From Stercorarius parasiticus (Eukaryota; Chordata; Aves; Charadriiformes; Stercorariidae): 64,000 bases of DNA. Within the stretch, counting starts at the first letter, position 1. Each line of letters begins with the position of its first letter. A program made the position numbers and the translations under genes. This document shows, one piece after another, positions 39,501 through 48,403 of this stretch. The notes below the pieces were generated by a model. It saw nothing but the letters and a program-made list of their open reading frames with translations, had not been told where the DNA came from and did no database searches. The stretch is taken from contig VWZL01002562.1 of assembly GCA_013396915.1 (NCBI GenBank), positions 617,438 through 681,437 of the forward strand. The letters run 5' to 3'.

Positions 39501-41908
39501 CTTCTTCTATTGTTGTGCTTATTTTGTACAATGTAGGAACTGATCGGTTTTTTGGGCAAAAGTTGTAGAGAAATTTTTATAAATCTTTACAGAGGCAGCA
39601 TTGGTTTGGTTTTTTTTAAGTTTTTTAGTAAGTTACTCCAGTTTTCACCATGTTTTTCAGCATTCCAAACTTCTCATCCTGGGGGTGGGAGACTCCTAGG
39701 TTCTTAATATTAAATAAAAGTATTGCTTATAACAAAAGTTTAAAACTTCATAGCCAGCAGGCTAGTATTGATTGATTACTCCTCTTTTAAACAGTGTAAG
39801 TCTATATTCCAGAACAGCTGGGAAAAGATTTTTCCACCAAAATTCTATTGTTTGCATATCTTCCAAAAAATTCTAACAACAACCTCACAGTTTTATTTCT
39901 GTATGCGTCTTACATGAGCAAAACTACTGATAAGAGAAGATGAAACAAATGTGTAGGGGTGACTGTGCAGGGTGACAGAAATGCAGGCAGCTGACAGGCC
40001 AACAGGACTTGTGGGAAATTGGAACAAAAGAGAGAGAGAGAATGTGTCTCTGTGATTTTCTTTTCCCTCTTGCTCTCTCCAACTCCAGTTTTAAGCAGAA
40101 CTTGAATTGACAGAAAATAAGAAAAAGCCCATGCAATGTGTTCATCAGCTTATAACCCTGAAACCATAGTACCCTACAATGTCATGCCTACTTCCTAGCA
40201 GGGCACTGTTCTTCCAAAAAACCAAACCATTCAAGATGAGCTCTATACGGGATGAGAATTATAAAAAACATTTAGACTGAATGAGAACTGAGTTCACAAA
40301 CGGAAGAGAAGTTTGGAGCACCAAAAAGAAAAATATTATGTCCACCTACTTAACAGTAGTTTGTTGCAGTGCCTGCTCATTACACGGGACAGATCCAACC
40401 CAAGGACTACATATGATCTCACATCTATTTTGTACACACTTTTTGATCTTCAAGATTACAAATAATCTGAAATAATACGATTTACCTTTCTGTCTACGGG
40501 TAATCTGAAAAATTGCATGCAAAATGTATAAGTTTCTGTATCCTCTTCTACTGAAGCACCAACTAAAGGAGCCCCTTAGTAGCAACACTAATTGTTGCGC
40601 TAATGACAACATAAGAATATGCAAAGAGTTAAGTACAAAACCTTCATAATGTAGACCAGGAACAAGTGGTTCAAAAAACAATAAAGCAGAATATGGGAAA
40701 ACAGAGAACAAAACACAATAGTCACACTAAAATAGAAAGCAAAATGGAAAAGCATTTTTCAGGATATTAATTATGACTGTAGAACAGTCAATAAACATTA
40801 GTAAGCCGGATCTTTTTGCTATATAAACTCCACCCTTGATTTTCAGGGACTGGTGAAGAAAAAGGAGAAAGCCCCTTAATTAGTATTTTAGTCTATACAT
40901 GAAATAATCGATCCAACACAAAAGTGGTTTAACCTGTCAACATACTTTAAGAACACAGAGGGGGAAAAAGTAGGAGTGAGAAAGGGGGAGAGATGGGCAA
41001 CCCCCATCTTACAAAATAAGGAAGAAAACATATGCAGAACAAACTGCTAACTTTGTTGGGAAGTCATGCACCAAATAATGTATATTTGCAATACTCATGA
41101 CTTGCATCCAATGTGATCAACATCAATAACAATTATAGTCTTTTAAAAATCTCTTTCTGTTAGAAGTAGATGACATATGCATTACTTTCTCAGAAGTGTT
41201 AAGGCTTTAAAATCAAGCAATACACGAGAGGAGAACTACCATCCTTCTAACTTTTGGCTGGAACTAAACAGAAGTTATGAATTACTCAAAATAAGTCTAA
41301 AACCGGATGGTGAAGATACACAAATATGACCAGAGAAAAAACTTTATCCAAAGCTCAGTAATCAAGACAGCACGATGCTTCCCTTTCTTAACATTGTTTG
41401 ATTTTGATGATATGTGCAACATTCGTGAGGGTCAAGGGACAATACTTTATTGTCTATATAGTGCCTCAGGCATTTGGAGTATTTGTGGGTGATGACCTGT
41501 TCATCAGACCCCTTGAGATACCAATAAACTGAAACCACACAAAGCCAACTATTGATTAATAGCTGAACATGGCGTCTTTCTGAACACTGACTTTACTCAG
41601 GTTTTTTTGCCAGCTTGCTTACTTTACGCAGCAAAACAGGAGCACAACACGGCAGGAGGCTGCTCCTCAAAGGTAGAGGGAGATGTTTATAAACCAGCGT
41701 GAAAACAGACCCCTCACGGGGGGGATCGGCGGGATAGAAGGACTTTTACTACAGCGCAAACACGTGGGGCGGGGGCGGACAAACGGAGGGCACATCCCCG
41801 CGGCGGGCGATGGCGGCGGGCGATGGCGGCCCCGCCCCTCCGGGCCTTCCCGCCGGAACGGGACGGGGCAGCCCTACCCGCCCNGTACCTCACGGGCTCT
41901 GCGGTCAT
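403..41908 (-). CDS. ATRX: ATRX, 5' part (coding exons 1-14; 3' exons outside window)
   Basis: ATRX is a SNF2-family chromatin remodeller that, with DAXX, deposits histone H3.3 at heterochromatin, telomeres and repeats. Joined exons (all - strand): 41908-41889, 30556-30444, 27269-27214, 26634-26582, 24925-24801, 23591-23472, 19809-19700, 17525-17458, 16514-13603, 10347-10269, 3771-3641, 3137-2958, 1145-1052, 511-403. They sum to 4,170 nt, or 1,390 codons, in frame at every junction, with GT donors and AG acceptors. Exon sizes 113, 56, 53, 110 and 68 equal the human sizes as I remember them; exons 5, 6, 9, 10 and 11 differ by whole codons. Domains present: ADD (about residues 163-300), HP1-binding motif (588-596), DAXX-binding region (exons 9-12). 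The helicase core lies beyond position 1. Identification is very secure; only the transcription start is unknown. Confidence 0.97.
1052..1145 (-). CDS. ATRX: ATRX coding exon 13
   Basis: 94 bp encoding [20 protein letters not shown] then [12 protein letters not shown], matching human VSSEDSEDSDFQESGVSEEV... with conservative changes. Acceptor TTTAAAG, donor ACAAG|GTATAA. Confidence 0.95.
1357..1410 (+). repeat. CR1 LINE 3'-end fragment
   Basis: About 54 bp resembling the extreme 3' end of CR1 (GGTTGGACTTGATCTCAAAGG, then CCAACC...TTCTGTGATTCTA). Severely 5'-truncated, in ATRX intron 12. Confidence 0.8.
2958..3137 (-). CDS. ATRX: ATRX coding exon 12
   Basis: 180 bp. It encodes an acidic start ([17 protein letters not shown]) and then [20 protein letters not shown], which is identical to human, followed by a Lys-rich end (KRRNRRK). 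Acceptor CTGACAG, donor AAAG|GTACAT. Confidence 0.96.
3641..3771 (-). CDS. ATRX: ATRX coding exon 11 (DAXX-binding helix)
   Basis: 131 bp encoding [19 protein letters not shown], then [16 protein letters not shown] and NENTGDD. The first part matches the human segment exactly and forms the core of the DAXX-interaction region. One codon shorter than human. Acceptor TTCAAAG, donor GATG|GTGAGC. Confidence 0.96.
9800..9805 (-). terminator. Candidate intronic poly(A) signal for ATRXt
   Basis: A canonical AATAAA on the minus strand lies about 260 nt past the stop of the retained-intron frame, with a TGTGG-containing stretch just beyond it. A second AATAAA is at 9559-9564. AATAAA occurs often by chance in AT-rich DNA, so the support is its position only. 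Confidence 0.4.
10067..10268 (-). CDS. ATRX: Putative ATRXt-specific terminal coding segment (retained intron 10)
   Basis: If the donor after exon 10 is not used, the ATRX frame continues for 66 codons to a TAG at 10069-10067. The tail has about 23 Lys/Arg and includes an AT-hook-like core ([14 protein letters not shown]). This composition is unlike translated intron DNA elsewhere here. As I recall, mammals make a truncated isoform, ATRXt, by failing to splice the intron after this exon (intron 11 in the older exon numbering) and using an intronic poly(A) signal. The predicted product is about 1,285 aa, with ADD and HP1-binding parts but without the exon 11 helix of the DAXX site or the SNF2 motor. 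Expression is inferred, not shown. Confidence 0.62.
10269..10347 (-). CDS. ATRX: ATRX coding exon 10 (acidic run)
   Basis: 79 bp encoding [12 protein letters not shown] then [13 protein letters not shown] and an Arg codon split at the donor. It aligns with the human acidic exon ending in DDDDDDNDPENR. The run is encoded by GAG and GAT/GAC repeats and is a likely length-variable spot. Acceptor CCCCCAG, donor AATAG|GTATGA. The frame stays open past the donor (see the ATRXt entry). Confidence 0.95.
10348..13602 (-). other. ATRX intron 9
   Basis: AT-rich intron containing a CR1 fragment at 11,500-11,800 and a GT-rich simple stretch near 12,565-12,625. The minus-strand 85-codon frame at 12,998-13,255 has a hydrophobic segment but no recognised family, and I do not call it a gene. 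Confidence 0.7.
11500..11800 (-). repeat. Degenerate CR1 LINE fragment
   Basis: Reverse complement of a CR1 3' end: tail-like TCATAGAACC, then GTTGGAAGGGACCTTCGGA and the typical downstream text (CTCCACC..., CAAGTTTTGAGTATTTCCAAG). Strongly diverged, so an old copy. The left edge is clear; the right edge is approximate. Confidence 0.8.
13603..16514 (-). CDS. ATRX: ATRX coding exon 9 (giant exon)
   Basis: 2,912 bp, open throughout; about 160 bp shorter than the human exon as I recall it. It starts with the PHD finger ([20 protein letters not shown]..., Cys ligands intact) and a helix that closes the ADD domain. The HP1-binding motif VKLTPVSLS is at residues 588-596 (near 15,392-15,418). From there to residue 1193 the protein is low-complexity, with alternating Lys-rich and Ser/Asp/Glu-rich blocks. 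These include about six degenerate units built around SSDxEKSxxKE. The 3' end ([14 protein letters not shown]) begins the DAXX-binding region. The shared open frame extends past 13603, but the conserved donor TCAG|GTGTGC is where exon 10 joins in phase. Confidence 0.98.
17458..17525 (-). CDS. ATRX: ATRX coding exon 8 (ADD domain linker)
   Basis: 68 bp encoding [20 protein letters not shown] then QCR. It supplies the last Cys of the GATA-like finger and the first Cys of the PHD finger, whose motif continues in exon 9. Acceptor TTCACAG, donor TGTAG|GTAAGT. Confidence 0.97.
19700..19809 (-). CDS. ATRX: ATRX coding exon 7 (ADD domain, GATA-like finger)
   Basis: 110 bp, as in human. It encodes the first part of the ADD zinc domain: [20 protein letters not shown], then [16 protein letters not shown]. 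The C-x-x-C pair of the GATA-like finger and its next Cys (LIC) are intact. In the family this finger and the PHD finger bind the H3 tail unmethylated at K4 and trimethylated at K9. Donor AAG|GTATGT. Confidence 0.97.
23472..23591 (-). CDS. ATRX: ATRX coding exon 6
   Basis: 120 bp encoding [20 protein letters not shown], then PEFRSRN and a Lys-rich end (PKKRG). It is two codons longer than the human exon because of a small insertion after FRSR. It leads directly into the ADD domain. Acceptor TTCTAG, donor GGAG|GTAAAT. Confidence 0.96.
24801..24925 (-). CDS. ATRX: ATRX coding exon 5
   Basis: 125 bp. It encodes [14 protein letters not shown] followed by an acidic segment ending in MKSLPK. One codon shorter than the human exon (KPSIVTKYVESDDE...MQSLPK). 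Acceptor TTTATGCAG, donor AAAG|GTAGTT. Confidence 0.95.
26582..26634 (-). CDS. ATRX: ATRX coding exon 4
   Basis: 53 bp, as in human. It encodes [18 protein letters not shown], a Ser/Arg-rich linker matching human GTSSSEKSKSSGSSRSKR. Acceptor GTTTTAG, donor AAAAG|GTTGG. Confidence 0.94.
27214..27269 (-). CDS. ATRX: ATRX coding exon 3
   Basis: 56 bp, as in human. It encodes [19 protein letters not shown], aligning with the poorly conserved human segment that ends in MENSKEE. Found by phase and position; too short to stand out as an open frame. Acceptor CTCCATAG, donor GAG|GTAGG. Confidence 0.9.
28057..28140 (-). repeat. CR1 LINE 3'-end fragment
   Basis: About 84 bp resembling the reverse complement of the CR1 3' end: TCACAGAATGGTTTCAGCTGG, ACCTTAAAGATCACCTAGTTCC and GGGACACCTTCCACTGCACCA. 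In ATRX intron 2. Confidence 0.85.
28568..29309 (+). repeat. CR1 LINE, 5'-truncated, carrying the ORF2 C-terminal region
   Basis: About 740 bp of CR1 3' part. It encodes a decayed ORF2 end with recognisable blocks ([70 protein letters not shown]). A frameshift between about 28,930 and 28,990 splits it into two frames, and it ends at a TAG near 29,223. The 3' UTR follows and ends ...CAATTCTATGATTCTA. It is antisense to ATRX (intron 2). Dead copy. Confidence 0.93.
29554..30181 (-). repeat. CR1 LINE, 5'-truncated, with reverse-transcriptase fragment
   Basis: Reverse-oriented CR1. The 3' tail is at 29,554 (TAGAATCACAGAATCATAG) and the coding part extends to about 30,181. The decayed ORF2 shows reverse-transcriptase palm motifs: [21 protein letters not shown], and VADDTKLVG in place of the usual FADD box. 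The element is interrupted by an 11-base gap at 29,719-29,729. A full CR1 would have several hundred bases there, so there is a deletion or an assembly collapse. It lies tail-to-tail with the CR1 at 28,568-29,309. Confidence 0.93.
29719..29729. other. Assembly gap (11 N)
   Basis: Eleven unresolved bases inside the CR1 element of ATRX intron 2. Confidence 1.
30444..30556 (-). CDS. ATRX: ATRX coding exon 2
   Basis: 113 bp, the same length as the human exon. It encodes [20 protein letters not shown], one of the most conserved stretches of the ATRX N terminus, then an acidic/Ser-rich segment. The acceptor is TTAACAG and the donor is TATAG|GTAAAA. Confidence 0.96.
33697..34680 (+). mobile_element. 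Avian endogenous retrovirus LTR (solo, 3' end probably truncated)
   Basis: About 1 kb that is much richer in GC than its surroundings. It starts TGTATTGGGTTTGCATGGCA and resembles a common bird LTR family, which I believe is ERVL-like; I cannot name it with confidence. An A-rich tract follows ACATAGTTAAGAAGG at about 33,880. The body is a series of degenerate units built from CTGGAGCAGG, CCCATGGAGG and GGCAGGACCTG. No gag, pol or env is present on either side, so it is a solo LTR. Open frames of 100-177 codons across it result from its GC-rich repeats and are not genes. It lies in ATRX intron 1, antisense to the gene. Confidence 0.75.
36788..36995 (-). repeat. CR1 LINE fragment
   Basis: Reverse complement of a CR1 3' region: AATCCCAGAACCATC, GTTGGAAGGGACCTCTGGAA, TAGTCCAACCTCC, and GGTGGCTCCACAACCTCTCT further in. 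Diverged and in ATRX intron 1. Confidence 0.85.
41884..41884. other. Single unresolved base at ATRX intron 1 donor position +5
   Basis: The donor reads GTAC then N. Position +5 normally favours G, so the strength of the donor cannot be judged from this assembly. Confidence 1.
41889..41908 (-). CDS. ATRX: ATRX coding exon 1 (start codon)
   Basis: Twenty coding bases beginning at the ATG (41908-41906) encode MTAEPV plus the first two bases of a Ser codon. The human protein also begins MTAEP. The donor follows at 41888-41887 and reads GTAC, then an unresolved base (N) at intron position +5. The exon lies in the ATRX CpG island. Confidence 0.93.
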
Positions 41909-42063
41909 GTCTCCGCTGCCGCTGCTCGGTGCGGCCGGCCGGGCCGGAACCGGGCTCAGGCGCTGGAAGGAGACAAAGCCGTTATTGCCACCATCGCAAG
42001 CTCCGCCGCCCTCTTATCGGAGGGAGGCTGAGGCAGACCTGCCTCCTGCCGCCTTCCTCTTTC

Positions 42064-42095
42064 NNNNNNNNNNNNNNNNNNNNNNNNNNNNNNNN
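42064..42095. other. Assembly gap (32 N) in ATRX promoter / 5' UTR
   Basis: Thirty-two unresolved bases in the CpG island about 155 bp upstream of the ATRX start codon, probably within or next to the 5' UTR. GC-rich gaps of this kind are common in bird assemblies. Confidence 1.
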
Positions 42096-42400
42096 CCCAG
42101 CGATTTTCTAATTGGGCGGCTCCGACGGGGCCTGTTGCTAGGGTCGTTCACGTCACCGTCCCAACCTTCCCCGCTCCGATTGGCTAGAGGGAGGGTTACA
42201 TCACCGTCAGGGGCCTGACGTCACGCACCAAGTCCCGTGACATCATTTCAAAACAAAGTGTATTGACGACTTTGCCCAGCAGGGGGCTCCCGCCTATGGG
42301 TGCTCCATGGCCTCCGCCATTGCGGCGGAAGCCGAGAGCAGCGTCCGGTCTCACCCAATCCCCAGCCACCACCTCCATACTCAGAGCACCCCGGCTTTGG

Positions 42401-45400
42401 GCAATGACACAACCCGGATTCAACAGCATCGAGTTAATCACGGCATTTAAATACACCTTCCATCCGAAGAGTAACACAGCGATGACGGCCAAACTCTTAA
42501 CACCAGCACCACCCTAACCCTCTGTGGGAATCAGCCACTGACTCAAGCTGAGCAGGGCAGAATCAAGCTTTAAGGGAGAGCATTTCCGAACAACAGCATA
42601 AAAAGACAGCAAGATATGAATAACATCAGCTCTACTGAGAATTATCAAGGTTGAACTTGTTGAACAGCACCCAAGTTAAAATGCTAGCAAGAGCATCACT
42701 TAAGCCCAGCTTTGCTAGAAGTATGCCAAGATAATTTTCCCTGCTTGTACTAGCAGCTTCTACATTCCCATCAGATGTTAAAATCTATATGAAAAGAAGA
42801 GGACTGGAATACATCCCTGTTCAGAGGGAAACAAGCTACATGCTTTCGTGAGAAGGCTCCCAAGCTCCACAGGCCGGCATTTTCATGGAAACTTCTGTCT
42901 CCCCACACAAATTAAACAGAACAAAACCAAGTCCAGTACCACACAATCTGAAACAGGTGGCACAAGTATTACTCCCTTATGATAAAGATAACCAGTTTTG
43001 AAAATTAATATCTTTTTCTACAGAAATTAAAAAAAAAAGTACCAACTCACCTGGTTTCATAAAGCAGTGTGTGAAATACGAGAAAAAAAATTGTAAGTGA
43101 AAGCCTTGTCATCTTAAGTATAACTATTCCTTCATCTCTATTTCATTCTAAAAGGCAATGATAACAGAATAAATAGCATTTTTGCACTTGGGCACATACA
43201 AGCTTACACATCCCAGGGAAATTCTACAAACTGGTCTAAACAGAATTTGCTTTAGAATTTAACATATTACCCAAGAACTGCATCCTGTATTTGCTGAATT
43301 AAGAGTAATACCAAACAGCAGGTTTAATAGCAGCTTTGTTAACAAATGACATCTCATGGTCAATGCTACAGTTTTAAAAGACCAAAGCATCACCTGCCTT
43401 CTGACTAGATTTTAGAAGGAAAAAAAATAAAAATATCAGTGTTAAATGACTGCTACAAATTCCATTAAAAAAAATTGCAAAAAGCTATTCCATTTTTTTG
43501 CCACCAGACAGATGAACTATACCAGAAGCACTACCTATTCTTAGTTCTGCTTTAGTATTCCAATTATGTGATTGAAATAAGAACACAAAACATTTATGTT
43601 CCCTCTTCAAGGGATCTAGTCTGCTTTATTGACTAATATCCTGATTTAGAATAAATACATATATGTATTCATTACTTTTACTCTATAACATTTTTTCTTT
43701 TACTATTTCCTTGGGAGATGGAAGCAGGTATTTAAAAGCAGTTTAAAAAACCAAACCATTTAATTGCCTCCAATTCACAACTTTACGTAGAAGTTGCACA
43801 TGAAAAAGAAAACTTATTGTGAGAAAAGTCAAGATAAAGGAAGAATGGAAATGTTCCCATCTCCTGACAATTACTCCAGAAGACAAAATCTGATAATATC
43901 ATGAGGTTGTCAAAAAACAGATTGTGGAAGCACAGCACAATCTGCTAATGAAGAGAGGCTGCGTCCATCTGTAGAGAAACATTCTGCACATCTAACATAC
44001 CCACAGTTAAGTTCCCCCAGCACACAGGACCCCTTCCCCCAGCACTCTACTAGTAGACACTGCTGCCTGCTCCAACGTATCTGGAAGAATGAGGATTCAG
44101 AGCTTTGTTTGCAGGACAAACCAAGGGCCACTGTAGAGTCTCATCGCACTGATTATTTTTTTTTTCCCCATAATGATAGTAATTAGTTTTCTTAAGTAGA
44201 TATTAGCCTACTTTTAAGAAAAATGGCTGAAAGACATGTATAGTTACCAACTGACAAGAGAATATTTTAATAACTTTATGTGCTCCTGACCTAGAAATAC
44301 AAACTACATATACATCTTTTTCAGATTATTATCTGTAGTAAAAGTAGCACAATTAATCCAGAACAATAAAACGCTATGCTTAAATTCATTTTATAGGAAT
44401 GGTCAAGATCTAAGCTTTTAAATGGAATAGATTATGTACAATGAAACTCATTGTCTATTTGTCAGACAAAAAAGCATGATAAAAACTGTAAACAGACAAC
44501 TGCTTACTCAAGAGCCTGGGTTTGTTCTTTGTTTTGCTGTTATTCTATTCCCCTTAAAAAAGTTCAAAGTGATGGTGTGGAATCAGTTGAGTAGTGGCTT
44601 GTATTTGATAATTAAACCTTTTCAGCATGAGAAAGCAGTAAACAACAGGGTCCAATCAAGAAACAAAGTGCCAGTACTTTTCCAAATCCTTTTTGAGAAT
44701 TAATTTCTCATAGCAGATGAAAGCACTTTGAAATTTTAACTTCTTTAAAAAGTCTGATTGCTGCATAAGTGATTTTCTGCGGTAGACTGGATAACTTCTA
44801 AAACAGACTATTAGAAACCATTGCTAATAAGCCATAAAGGAACACTACAGACCATTCTTTTCTCACAATAAAGCTTGGCTAGAAGATGCCATGATCTAGC
44901 ATAATCCAATGTCATGGGCAGTATATCCAAACAAGCATAAGCGATTCAGGTATTTGATTTTCTTTGGATGTTCCAAATGTTTAGGAAGTTAAGCAATTGA
45001 CTTTTTTCAGTACTTCCCAAACTTTTATTTTGTCAATAATATAGACTAGGAATAGAAAGTCACAGTTATGCTTACTTTCACACTTTCTTAACAAGGCTCA
45101 GAAAAAACCTTGCAGTACATTTAGTTAGATGTCCCAATAGTCATGACCATAAAAGCATCTACATTTTTCTACTAATGGCAGCCATCTTTCTAGGCAGCTA
45201 TCATCTCATCACATTCCCCAGACACTGATGGCTGTCCCATTGCCTGCCAAAAGGTTTCACTTGTTCTTACCCTCATGCCTGAATGTGTATCTTAATCACA
45301 TGATTGCCTACGTACACTCAGCCACACGGACATCACCAGCCGAGGGATTAAGGTTATTTGCACAAGCACCAAGCCATACACAGCAGATGCAGAGCTGAGC

Positions 45401-46885
45401 CCAATTTCCGTCTTGTTGGAGGACTAAGCAGCTCTGCCCCTGAAGAACATGTGCTTCTGAAGCATCTCTGTGAAAGGCTTACCTGCAGGAATGACTACTA
45501 GGCACCACCATTACGAAGCACGTTCTGCACTGAACACTAGAGTGGTTTGAAGACAGGAGCTTCCAGGAAACAGTAGATAACAAACCGTTACCTAGATTAA
45601 TCCAATTAGATTTACTGTCTTGCTTTGGGCTTAGCTCAGAGACCTCCCTGAATTATTCCTAGCTATTATCCCAAAAATAATTTTTAAATACACCACAGCC
45701 CCTTCTCAAGAGCAGAAAAAGCAGTAATCTTTGAGGCCAGCTACATTTGCGAAACCACACAGTCCATTTTCAGCTACAGAACATTTCAGCTACAGCATTT
45801 CTTCCTTTTATTATGTGTTCTCTAAAAGGTTAGCTTTTACAGTACTTCTGAGCTCTTGAATGACTCACTTTCTAAAGGAGATGGCTTCATCAAACTCCCA
45901 GTTTTAGCATATCAGTTCTCAAATGCATTGTCTCTTCCACCTTTGTACTAAACTACTTAGTGAGATGCACATGTCACTGGTCCCAAAGAATCACTTTGGG
46001 TACCAATTATAGCTGGTCATTACCTCTCCACTGCTGCCCAAGTTAAATCTTTCTAGAATTGCATCCTCTCTAAATCCGCTACAGGTCCTTGCAAGCACTC
46101 AATCTTCCTTTGCTCCACTATCACACTTGTTCCCTCCTCCATGCACTTCAGTTTCAGCCTAGAGAGCAGAAAAACTGTTGGAAAAAGTAAGCATTATTTT
46201 CATTTCATATGTCAGCATGGAAAAGGAGGAAAACCCAAACTCTTAACTTCTATACCACCTTAAGTGGAAGCCAACGTGTCTCCACCATCCATCAGCATGA
46301 TATGCAACTGTTTAAAGTTAGTCAATATATAATTAGATGCTTTTTAGAGGGATAGAATAAAATATGTACCACGTCAGAAAACAAGTCTGAAAGTTTAAGA
46401 AAAACATTACAACTTCAGAACGAGATTGTAAGACTTTTACCTGCATTGCTAATGACTGAAGTACAACCAACCTTAAAGTTTATTGAAAGCATTGTACCAA
46501 CAGGGCAGGAAAATAAGCAACAGACATAGTAGTCCAGAGTTGTTCCAGGCAAATCTATAGCACTAACTAGATTCCACCTCCAGAAGTGCTATTAGTGGAT
46601 CTGTCTAGGACTCCAGGAAGCCAAGCTTTTCACCTCAGGACAGCTGTCAAAGACAAGTAAAATCCATGCAATCTTCATGCTGTTAGCTGGCTACATGAGA
46701 AGACTTCTAGTATTGACATTTTGGGCTGTAATTTCCCACATAAACACAAATATGCCACTAACAGAGTCTACTCAGCCATACTCAGGTTATTTACTATATA
46801 CACGTTTCTATTAACACATTGAAGCAATAGTGGAAGAAAAGAGGTTGTTTGTTTTATGCTAAAGTTCAAAAGACACAGGCGCATG
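42401..46885. other. Intergenic region between ATRX promoter and MAGT1 3' end
   Basis: About 4.5 kb of AT-rich DNA between two genes transcribed in the same direction. I see no coding frame with recognisable similarity, no RNA gene and no clear repeat. A consensus minus-strand splice donor (CCAG|GTGAGT) near 43,052 could belong to an upstream non-coding ATRX exon, but this is only a motif match. Confidence 0.5.
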
Positions 46886-48387
46886 GATTAGACTAAAAAA
46901 TTTTATTGAAACTTGTCCAAAATCCAGTCAGGGACACAATTTATCCATTCCACTAAGGCTTGTCATTCTGTATGGCATAGAAAAATGAATCTCAACAAGT
47001 TGAAACATCAAACAAGTAAGTTAGTGAAGTTAAGGCACTTGAGATATGTTTAATTTAGCAAAATTGCATAAGAATAACATTCTACTTTGAATGATATAGT
47101 CCTTTCTGAGAGTCAATCTAAAGCATCCAAATTCTATAACCCCTTGAGACAGGGGAACGGGAAAGCAGGAGACAGAAGTCTCATCATATTTTCCTCTGAT
47201 TAGTAACCTCCAAGGCTGCCACAGCCTATGGAAAGGAAGTATTACTGAATCACACTGCAAAGATTTCCTGTAGTGCAGGTGCTGAACTACACAACGGTTT
47301 GGGCTGAGGCACAATGTCTTCCACTCAAGAATCCTTAAGGCAAAGTATCTTTGTCAGGCAAGAGAACCAAAGGAGAAAGCAAAAGGCACATACATTCAAT
47401 TGTAAGGCTAACAAATCTTTCCTGGGGTAACAATATTTATCCTGGGATTAGATACCTCTGCCCACTCCAATATCCTCCTCAAGAATAAAAACTTGGAGAA
47501 AATAAATGGAGAATGGAAGAATTTACATAGTTCCCAAAAATCTGATACTTGTTGGTTTGTCAGGGCTTCAAGCAGTAACTTGAAAGCCACTTAGCAACCT
47601 TTAATTCATGCTACAGATAGCTAGTTACCGTTGGAGCTTTGGTTTGTGTTTTGGAGAGTGTGAGTGTTGGTCAGCATAAGAATATTTTTTTCATCTCTGC
47701 GCGAATGTTTAAAACTTAGATGTTGCAGTTTCAGCATTTGGCAAAGAAAGTTTTTAATGAATAATTGAATTAATAACTCTGTTCTGCCTGTTTAAAATTC
47801 TCCATCTGTGAAACAACCTCTCACATCATTCAGCGGTTAATCTCAAAAATGAGATACAGCTCTAGAATATGCACATTCCACACTGGAATTCAGAGTATGC
47901 TCCAAGGGTTGCACACAGACTGAAGGAGAAGATTTCCAGGTACATGAAGATGTTTTCTCAACCATGAAAAGGCATGACAGAGAAGTTATTGTCACCTGCT
48001 ATGCACAATCAGGAAATAAAAGTGATAAATATTTGAGGGGAAAAAGAAACATGTGGAAAACAGATTATCCCATTGAATTTAAAGTATTGTTTCTAGTTAG
48101 TCTACAGAAATGTAGTTCTAAGCATTAAGTTCTGAATTTCACTAGAAGTAGAGCTGTTTAAGAAGATATAAAGCTTATGAAAAAGAGATTGCATCTTAAT
48201 ACTCTGTGTCCTTCAGAGCAAATTACTTGTTATATTTAAGGCACTACATGTCGTCTTTGGTTCAGTGTTTAACTATCTCGTTCAGTGTAAAGAGAGGTAG
48301 CACGAACCACACGCTTTTAGCTCTTCCATTCCATTACACGCCATTTCAGGGTCACCGTCCTTCTGATGTTACAGATTCCGGAATCCT
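46885..48387 (-). other. MAGT1: MAGT1 3' UTR
   Basis: About 1.5 kb from the stop codon to the expected cleavage site just past AATAAA at 46,907-46,902. I see no earlier AATAAA on this strand between 48,387 and 46,908. Short open frames here (47,030-47,314 and others) are not conserved as far as I can tell. The exact 3' end is inferred. Confidence 0.7.
46902..46907 (-). terminator. MAGT1 poly(A) signal
   Basis: AATAAAATTTTTT on the minus strand, the first canonical signal downstream of the MAGT1 stop codon. Confidence 0.65.
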
Positions 48388-48403
48388 TTAACTCATTAGG
48401 AAA
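48388..48403 (-). CDS. MAGT1: MAGT1 exon 10, coding part (16 bp)
   Basis: After acceptor CCTGCAG the exon completes Ser and encodes FLMS then TAA (48390-48388), the same C-terminal residues as human MAGT1. It is too short to show as an open frame and was found by searching for the known ending in the right phase. The rest of the exon is 3' UTR. Confidence 0.9.

Larger units (their letters stand above)
30557..41888 (-). other. ATRX intron 1
   Basis: 11.3 kb intron, mostly AT-rich and without coding evidence. It contains an ERV LTR at 33,697-34,680 and a CR1 fragment at 36,788-36,995. A GC-richer patch at about 31,400-31,620 matches no repeat I know. The first 150 bp of the intron are part of the CpG island. 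Confidence 0.75.
41740..42400 (-). promoter_or_regulatory. ATRX CpG-island promoter
   Basis: A GC- and CpG-rich block surrounds the ATRX start codon. Visible motifs: a perfect CRE palindrome TGACGTCA at 42,216-42,223; a CCAAT box on the minus strand (ATTGG near 42,179-42,183); a GC box and E-box CACGTG near 41,761-41,775; and two GATGGCGG (YY1-type) sites about 12 bp apart (41,810-41,829), just inside intron 1. No TATA box is evident. The transcription start cannot be placed, partly because of the gap at 42,064-42,095. Confidence 0.75.

Noticed and set aside
42263..42517. 84-codon plus-strand frame upstream of ATRX
   Set aside because: It lies in the CpG-rich promoter where stops are depleted. 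It resembles no known protein, and no clear donor follows.
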